Origin: Methanolinea sp. UBA473
GTDB lineage: Archaea; Halobacteriota; Methanomicrobia; Methanomicrobiales; Methanospirillaceae
NCBI GenBank assembly: GCA_002509495.1
Contig: DAEV01000076.1
Coordinates: 1-10,296 of the forward strand
Direction of reading: 5' to 3'
Length of the DNA stretch: 10,296 bases
Shown here: positions 6,201 to 10,296 of the stretch, piece by piece
Layout of the letters: each line of letters opens with the position of its first letter
Numbering within the stretch: position 1 is the stretch's first letter
Translations under genes and position numbers: made by a program
Notes under the pieces: model-generated
Databases searched by the model: none
Told to the model about the DNA's origin: nothing
Seen by the model: the letters and a program-made list of their open reading frames with translations, nothing else

Positions 6201-6706
6201 TGGGCCTCCAGGTAGTCCGACCAGTCGATCTGCCCGAACGAGGACCGTACGGCACCACGAACAAACTGTTCGATTGTGTCGGCACAGTCCGCAGCACTCC
6301 GTGCGGTGGTATCGATCTCCAGTACCTGGTCCTTCCGATACTCCTCCAGGGCCTCGATCAGAACCACATCAAGGGCTTCTGCCTCGACGTTCTCGGCTAT
6401 CTTTGCCTCCGGGTATCCCCTGTCCTTCAGCCTATCCGCGAGGACATCAGGACGGCAGCGGAGGATGATGATCCGATCGCAGGGTAGCAGGTGGGCAAGG
6501 TGCCCCTCCACGAACCCCTCGATGCGGGGGAACTCGCGAACCCACCTCTCCTCATCGATGACGAGGGTGTCCCGGATCTGATCCTGTTCCAGGATGTAAC
6601 CCTGGATGGTCGTCTTGAGGTCCAGAACGGGATGCCCTCTCTTCCTGAGTTCCGCAGCGATCGTGGTCTTTCCGGTGCCGGGGGTTCCTGTGATTCCGTC
6701 CATCAT
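6197..6706 (-). CDS. AK6/Fap7-type adenylate kinase-like NTPase
   Basis: A protein of 169 residues. The Walker A loop is GTPGTGKTT (7-15). The segment LRCRPDVLADRLKDRGYPEAKIAENVEAE (82-110) closely follows the pattern of human AK6 and yeast Fap7 (a nucleotide-binding R-x-L-x-x-R-G-Y lid region). GHLAHLLP (68-75) is also typical of the archaeal members (COG1936). Fap7/AK6 proteins have adenylate kinase/ATPase activity and, with ribosomal protein uS11 (yeast Rps14), act in small-subunit assembly. Which role dominates here cannot be told. The ATG at 6706 overlaps the hisC stop as ATGA (6703-6706), with GGAAGAGAT about 9 nt upstream; a second ATG follows directly at 6703. The frame stays open upstream to 7066, but that part is an out-of-frame reading of hisC and lies before the P-loop, so it is not included. 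Confidence 0.85.
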   Translation of the reverse strand: MMDGITGTPGTGKTTIAAELRKRGHPVLDLKTTIQGYILEQDQIRDTLVIDEERWVREFPRIEGFVEGHLAHLLPCDRIIILRCRPDVLADRLKDRGYPEAKIAENVEAEALDVVLIEALEEYRKDQVLEIDTTARSAADCADTIEQFVRGAVRSSFGQIDWSDYLEAQ

Positions 6707-7782
6707 ATGCGGTTGATCTCTTCCAGGAATTGTTCGCATTCCCAATCGTCCCCGATACTGACCCGGATGAAATGGGGGGCAAGACCCGGGAAACTCTCGC
6801 AGGACCGGACCAGCACGCCTCTGCATGCCAGGTCCGCCGCCATCTGACTGCCCGTCCGGGGGCTTACGTCGATCAGTACGAAGTTGGCGCCGGAGGGATG
6901 TACAGGGTAGCGGCAATCGCGAAGGAACCGCTCCCTCCAGTGAGCAACCCTGCGGACCGCCTCCTCCACGTGTCCAATGTCCTGGAGGGCGCCCGTGGCA
7001 GCGGCGGAAGAGACCGAGTTCAGGGTGAACGGCGTGGCAGCCCTCTGATAGCACTCGACCATCCACCCCGGAGCAAATGCATATCCTACCCGGAGGCCTG
7101 CGAGGGAGAATGCCTTGGAGAGCGTGCGCCCGAGGATAAGGTTCTCGTACTCCCTCATCAGGGGGCGATAGTCCGTATCGCAGAACTCGACATAGGCATT
7201 GTCGAGGAACAGTACCCCCGGGATGGCAGCGAGGATCTCCTCCACCTCATCTACAGGGGTGACAGTCCCGGTGGGATTGTTGGGTGAGCAGAGAAAGGAA
7301 ACTTTGGAGCTCCTGGCCTCCCGTATAAACCTGCGGACATCGACTGAGAAATCCGGATTCCGGGATATGTATACCACATCGGCCCCCTGCGCTGTGGCTG
7401 CAAGGCCATAGAACGAGAACGTGGGAACCGAGATCGCCACCTCTTCGCCAGGGTTGACGAGAGTCCTGATTACGGTCTCGATCACCCCATCCATACCCAC
7501 TCCTGTGACGAACCGGTAATCTCCGTGGTAACTACGAAGGGCTTCCAGGAGAGATCCCGTCCGCTCGTCCGGGTACCTGTTGGCCTCATGCAAGGCTTTT
7601 GTGCCCATCTCGACCGCGAGTGGCGAGGGGGATCTCGGATTCTCATTACTGGCGAGGCGGGCGATACGAAGGACTTTTCCCTCCCTCTCGATCTCTCCGG
7701 CCTTCCTGGCAAAGACATACCCCCCCGAACGGTAGCACTCCCTTACCAGTCCGGGGAAGTCTGGAACCGATCGCTTCTCCAT
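6703..7782 (-). CDS. hisC: histidinol-phosphate aminotransferase
   Basis: A protein of 359 residues, a fold-type I PLP enzyme converting imidazole-acetol phosphate and glutamate to histidinol phosphate. Visible motifs are LASNENP (43-49), NRYPD (68-72), SPNNPTGT (166-173), LDNAYVEF (193-200), the PLP-binding Lys223 in TLSKAFSLAGLR (220-231) with Arg231, and FIRVSIGD near the end. The order and spacing are those of HisC. In the GVGMDGVIE stretch (94-102) a Gly replaces the Glu commonly seen after the Asp. The frame is open to 7938, but the first 52 residues of that extension do not resemble HisC. The ATG at 7782 gives the family's length and lies about 30 nt from a TATA box. hisC heads an operon whose next two genes each overlap by four bases. 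A related aminotransferase specificity is possible but less likely. Confidence 0.88.
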   Translation of the reverse strand: MEKRSVPDFPGLVRECYRSGGYVFARKAGEIEREGKVLRIARLASNENPRSPSPLAVEMGTKALHEANRYPDERTGSLLEALRSYHGDYRFVTGVGMDGVIETVIRTLVNPGEEVAISVPTFSFYGLAATAQGADVVYISRNPDFSVDVRRFIREARSSKVSFLCSPNNPTGTVTPVDEVEEILAAIPGVLFLDNAYVEFCDTDYRPLMREYENLILGRTLSKAFSLAGLRVGYAFAPGWMVECYQRAATPFTLNSVSSAAATGALQDIGHVEEAVRRVAHWRERFLRDCRYPVHPSGANFVLIDVSPRTGSQMAADLACRGVLVRSCESFPGLAPHFIRVSIGDDWECEQFLEEINRI

Positions 7783-8140
7783 GCTGCCATCCTCTATAAG
7801 CTCGTTCGTATTAATAAGCAAGGTGCAGGAGGAACGGGGCGATCGCACCGACCCGCGACCCGTGGGCATGATGCAATGGATGATGTTTTCTGCCATGATC
7901 AAGGCGAAAAAGGATCTGATCCACAAGGAATAATGCAAGTTTTACACCCTCCCTGCACTCCCCTACGATTACAATGCCCTTGCCCCCTGCATAGTCCGAG
8001 GAACATCTGAAGATACCCATCAGAGGCATCACCAGGGGAACGTGGAACAGGGGGAATGCCATTAACGAAAAATTTGACAAGGACTTCGTGAACCAGCGGT
8101 TTTGGAAAAGTGTTAAAAATCGGTAAGTATTTTTTTGCCC
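7783..8140. other. 358-bp gap upstream of hisC with no convincing gene
   Basis: This is the longest gene-free stretch in the core part of the window. It holds the hisC TATA box, the 11-base palindrome GGATCTGATCC (7912-7922), the octamer palindrome GCGATCGC near 7840, and a 7-bp inverted repeat CCCCCTG (7983-7989) / CAGGGGG (8048-8054) with a 58-base spacer. On the minus strand, T-rich tracts follow the argD stop (T5 at 8115-8119), fitting termination of that operon. The only frame of note, 89 codons on the minus strand at 7811-8080, shows no recognisable motif and no good ribosome-binding site. No tRNA, rRNA, SRP or RNase P pattern was seen. A regulatory leader or a small RNA is possible but unproven. 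Confidence 0.5.
7808..7819 (-). promoter_or_regulatory. TATA box of the hisC operon
   Basis: Read on the minus strand, GCTTATTAATAC contains an AT-rich TATA-like core centred near 7812.5, about 30 nt before the hisC ATG at 7782. This predicts a transcript with a leader of only a few bases and supports the 7782 start. AGAGGAT (7789-7795) is a weak Shine-Dalgarno candidate. Confidence 0.5.
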
Positions 8141-9271
8141 TCACCCGAGGACATCCCGCAGAATCGATGTAACGCTGTCGATCTCCTGGTTCGTGATGAC
8201 CAGTGGGGGGACCAGCCTAAGGTTCCCGTCCGCGGCACAATTGACGAGGACGCCCTGTTCTGCGCATTTCTTCTGGATCTCCGGGCATTTGTCGCCGATT
8301 GTCATCCCTATCATCAGCCCGCGGACACGCGGGCTGTACTTCTCCAGACCTTCGCGGAAACGATCTCCCTTGCGGCTTACATCAGGCAGGATCTTCTCGA
8401 TCACTCCGATTGTTGCAAGGGCTGCAGCGCACGCGAGAGGGCCACCGGCAAACGTACTGCCGTGCTCGCTCTTCTTGAATTCCAGGTCTTCCCGGGCAAC
8501 GAGGGCTCCCATGGGAAAGCCGCTGGCAATACCCTTGGCGAGGGTGACGATATCGGGTTTCACATTCGTGTGCTGCATGGCGAGCCATTTTCCGGTGCGT
8601 CCCATACCGGTCTGCACCTCGTCCACGATCATCAGGGATCCGTTCTTGTCGCAGATCTCGCGTATTCCCTCGAGGAAACTGTCGGGAGGGATGATCACGC
8701 CGGCTTCCCCCTGGATGGGTTCTACAATGACCCCCGCGGTGTCGTTGTCAACAACCTTGCGGACCGCGTCCACATCCCCGTATTCGACGAAGGTCTTGAC
8801 CATTCCGAGCGGCTCGAACGGCTCGCGGATTGCCGGTTTATGGGTCACGGCAAGAGACCCGACGGTGCGCCCGTGGAACCCATGGGTGAAGGCAACAAAC
8901 TTCTTTTTGCCGGTCCTGACACGGGCGAGCTTGAGTGCCCCGTCCGTTGATTCGGCGCCTGAGTTGGAGAAGAACGCCTTGTGCATTCCGGTGATCTCCA
9001 CGATTTTTTTTGCCAGCTCTCCCTGGTTCGGAACATAATACAGGTTCGAGCAATGGATGAGCCGGTGAGCCTGATCGCAGATTGCCCTGACCACGTCCGG
9101 GTGGCAGTGACCCGTGCTGCAGACCGCGATACCCGCCACGCAGTCGATGTATTCCTTCCCGTCCGCATCCCAAACTTTTGACCCTTTCCCCCGCTCAATC
9201 ATGATTTCGCGGGAGAATGCAGGCATATAGTACCTGGCATCCAGTTCGCGGTACCCAATCGTCTCCTTCAT
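8141..9271 (-). CDS. argD: acetylornithine aminotransferase (class III PLP aminotransferase)
   Basis: A protein of 376 residues, the usual ArgD length. ArgD transfers an amino group from glutamate to N-acetylglutamate semialdehyde in arginine synthesis. Class III motifs are in order: VAGIAVCSTGHCHP (45-58), SNSGAES (102-108) for the cofactor phosphate, FTHGFHGRT (128-136), VEPIQGEAGV (183-192), VDEVQTGMGRTG (216-227) with Asp217, and the PLP Lys246 in LAKGIASGFPMG (244-255), followed by STFAGGPLACAAA. The short length and the QGEAG and DEVQTGMGRTG wording favour ArgD over GABA or ornithine aminotransferases, but these overlap in specificity. The ATG at 9271 has GAGGAT about 5 nt upstream. The gene follows guaAb by 33 nt on the same strand, so it is probably co-transcribed with pyrG-guaAb. 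Confidence 0.88.
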   Translation of the reverse strand: MKETIGYRELDARYYMPAFSREIMIERGKGSKVWDADGKEYIDCVAGIAVCSTGHCHPDVVRAICDQAHRLIHCSNLYYVPNQGELAKKIVEITGMHKAFFSNSGAESTDGALKLARVRTGKKKFVAFTHGFHGRTVGSLAVTHKPAIREPFEPLGMVKTFVEYGDVDAVRKVVDNDTAGVIVEPIQGEAGVIIPPDSFLEGIREICDKNGSLMIVDEVQTGMGRTGKWLAMQHTNVKPDIVTLAKGIASGFPMGALVAREDLEFKKSEHGSTFAGGPLACAAALATIGVIEKILPDVSRKGDRFREGLEKYSPRVRGLMIGMTIGDKCPEIQKKCAEQGVLVNCAADGNLRLVPPLVITNQEIDSVTSILRDVLG

Positions 9272-9304
9272 AGTATCCTCAGATCAGCTGTATTCGACAC
9301 CTGT

Positions 9305-10222
9305 TCATTCATATTCGATGGTGGCAGGGGGTTTCGGGGTGATATCGTACACGACCCTGGCCACGCTCGGGATCTCGGATGTGATCCGGGACGCCACCCT
9401 GTCAAGGTCCTTGTAGGGGATCTGGACAGGGTCCGCTGTCATCCCGTCTCTTGAATTTACCGCCCGGATCGCCACGATCCAGCCATGGACCCGGTTGTCG
9501 CCCTTTACCCCGGTCCCGAGGCCGAGGAGGGCTGCGAAACACTGCCATGGCTGAAACTGCCCGACAATCTCCTCTTCCACGATCCAGTTCGCCACCCGGA
9601 CGACCTCAATCTTATCCTTCGTCACTTCCCCGATCACGCGGACTGCAAGGCCGGGACCAGGGAACGGCATACGGTGCTGGATCTCCGGCGGCAGAGCGAG
9701 TGCTCCTGCAACTTCCCGCACCTCGTCTTTATAGAGGTCGCGGAGGGGCTCGATCACCTTCGAAAACTCGATCTCGAGGGGCATCCCTCCCACGTTGTGG
9801 TGGCTCTTGATGCCGCCCTCGCTCTCGATCCTGTCGGGATAGATGGTCCCCTGGAGGAGGAGCCTTGCACCCGTTCGCCTGGCTTCACGTTCGAAGATGC
9901 GTATGAACCGCTCGCCGATGACCTTCCGCTTCTCCTCCGGGTCTGTTACCCCCTTCAGGGCAGAGAGGAACTCCTCTTCTGCAGGGACGACCCTCAGGTT
10001 GAGATGCCCGAAGATCTGGGCGATGCGTTCAGTCTCGCCTTTCCGCATCAAACCCGTGTCCACGTAGATGGGAATAAGGCGGTCTCCGATTGCCTTCGCG
10101 GCCAGAGCAGCACAAACCGAACTATCGACGCCCCCGGAGAGGGCGATCACCACCTTCTCTCCACCCGCATCCCGGGTAATCTCCTGAATTGCCTGTGGGA
10201 TGAATTTCTCTGCGTTGACCAT
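9305..10222 (-). CDS. guaAb: GMP synthase, ATP-pyrophosphatase subunit
   Basis: A protein of 305 residues. It activates XMP with ATP and aminates it to GMP, with ammonia supplied by a separate glutamine amidotransferase subunit (GuaAa), the split arrangement of archaea; that partner gene is not in the window. Motifs are the PP-loop ALSGGVDSS (27-35), YVDTGLMRKGE (53-63), LLQGTIYPDRIES (122-134) and SHHNVGG (140-146), then HRMPFPGPGLAVRVIGE, and the C-terminal KPPATIEYE typical of the dimerisation/XMP domain. No glutaminase domain is fused. A GTG at 10234 would add four residues, but it lies inside the Shine-Dalgarno sequence GGAGGTGA, so the ATG at 10222 is chosen. The start sits 8 nt after the pyrG stop. 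Confidence 0.95.
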   Translation of the reverse strand: MVNAEKFIPQAIQEITRDAGGEKVVIALSGGVDSSVCAALAAKAIGDRLIPIYVDTGLMRKGETERIAQIFGHLNLRVVPAEEEFLSALKGVTDPEEKRKVIGERFIRIFEREARRTGARLLLQGTIYPDRIESEGGIKSHHNVGGMPLEIEFSKVIEPLRDLYKDEVREVAGALALPPEIQHRMPFPGPGLAVRVIGEVTKDKIEVVRVANWIVEEEIVGQFQPWQCFAALLGLGTGVKGDNRVHGWIVAIRAVNSRDGMTADPVQIPYKDLDRVASRITSEIPSVARVVYDITPKPPATIEYE

Positions 10223-10230
10223 TGTGATCT

Positions 10231-10238
10231 TCACCTCC
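10231..10238 (-). promoter_or_regulatory. strong Shine-Dalgarno of guaAb inside the pyrG stop region
   Basis: On the minus strand GGAGGTGA matches the archaeal 16S anti-Shine-Dalgarno at eight positions, with 8 nt between it and the ATG at 10222. The same bases encode the last codons and the TGA stop of pyrG, so ribosomes finishing pyrG clear the guaAb site. It decides between the two possible guaAb starts. Confidence 0.8.
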
Positions 10239-10296
10239 GTTTCTTCCCGTTCTTTGCACCGCAGGCCCTCACGAATCCCACGAAGGGGGGCGACGG
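10231..10296 (-). CDS. pyrG: CTP synthase, C-terminal end only
   Basis: A frame entering from the right edge encodes 21 residues and a TGA (10231-10233). It begins PSPPFVGFVRAC and ends in a basic tail, GAKNGKKRR. The P-S-P-P-F-x-G-F-V-x-A pattern is the conserved C-terminal end of the glutamine-amidotransferase domain of CTP synthase, which converts UTP to CTP. Only the end is visible, so the call rests on that motif and on the sensible pairing with a second nucleotide-synthesis gene 8 nt downstream. Confidence 0.7.
   Translation of the reverse strand, partial: PSPPFVGFVRACGAKNGKKRR

Noticed and set aside
6707..7066. N-terminal extension of the AK6-like kinase frame up to 7066
   Set aside because: It reads hisC out of frame, lies before the P-loop, and lacks family resemblance. 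The ATGA overlap and family length support the start at 6706.
7878..7922. Possible C/D-box guide RNA (ATGATG, TGATCA and CTGA elements)
   Set aside because: The first two boxes are only about 8 bases apart, too close for a guide plus D' box, and the C box is imperfect. Probably chance.
7783..7938. N-terminal extension of hisC to an ATG at 7938
   Set aside because: The added residues do not resemble HisC. The 7782 ATG gives normal length and lies correctly behind a TATA box.
7811..8080. 89-codon minus-strand frame in the hisC upstream gap
   Set aside because: No recognisable motif, no clear ribosome-binding site, and it would run over the hisC TATA box. An overlapping 81-codon frame in another phase looks equally coding-like, so neither is supported.
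8135..8950. 271-codon plus-strand frame opposite argD
   Set aside because: Antisense shadow of argD, whose full set of PLP-enzyme motifs is on the minus strand.
1..10296. CRISPR arrays, tRNA or rRNA genes, defence or toxin-antitoxin systems
   Set aside because: Looked for on both strands; no regularly spaced repeats, cloverleaf-type sequences, rRNA motifs or recognisable defence genes were found.

Overview
The window looks like chromosomal DNA of a methanogenic euryarchaeon, most likely of the Methanomicrobiales. Five things point there. GMP synthase is split, with a stand-alone ATP-pyrophosphatase subunit. A CDP-alcohol phosphotransferase of the archaetidylinositol-phosphate type is present. 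The flap endonuclease carries a C-terminal PCNA-binding motif. There is a presenilin/signal-peptide-peptidase homologue whose catalytic aspartates fall at residues 162 and 220, the numbering I recall for the Methanoculleus enzyme PSH. Promoters have archaeal TATA boxes sitting 24-31 nt from start codons. The assignment comes from gene content only; there is no rRNA in the window.

Layout. Positions 1-1415 are AT-rich accessory DNA: the tail of a PepSY-like protein, then a decayed insertion sequence of about 1 kb with recognisable terminal inverted repeats and a transposase broken by one stop codon and two frameshifts. From 1437 on, the DNA is GC-richer, compact core genome. A helix-turn-helix/CBS regulator (minus) and a Nog1-type GTPase (plus) diverge from a 50-bp gap with one palindromic TATA box. 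The GTPase runs tail-to-tail, with a 36-bp overlap, into a presenilin-like intramembrane aspartyl protease (minus). That gene diverges, again over one central TATA-like element, from a small two-TM protein followed by the FEN-1 flap endonuclease (both plus). FEN-1 converges on a minus-strand block hisC - AK6/Fap7-like kinase - archaetidylinositol-phosphate-synthase-like gene, joined by two 4-base ATGA overlaps. A 358-bp gene-free gap separates hisC from a second minus-strand cluster, pyrG (3' end only) - guaAb - argD.

How the genes fit together. The right-hand half is housekeeping biosynthesis: CTP (pyrG), GMP (guaAb), arginine (argD), histidine (hisC) and an inositol-type ether lipid. It also holds two ribosome-assembly factor families (Nog1-like GTPase, AK6/Fap7-like NTPase) and a replication/repair nuclease (FEN-1). 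I see no CRISPR array, tRNA, rRNA, defence island or clearly new multi-gene system. The most notable points are the two compact divergent promoters each built on a single AT palindrome, the tightly overlapped hisC-AK6-lipid operon, the PPL variant of the PAL motif in the presenilin homologue, the regulator's middle domain with a Cys pair, and the unexplained hisC upstream gap.
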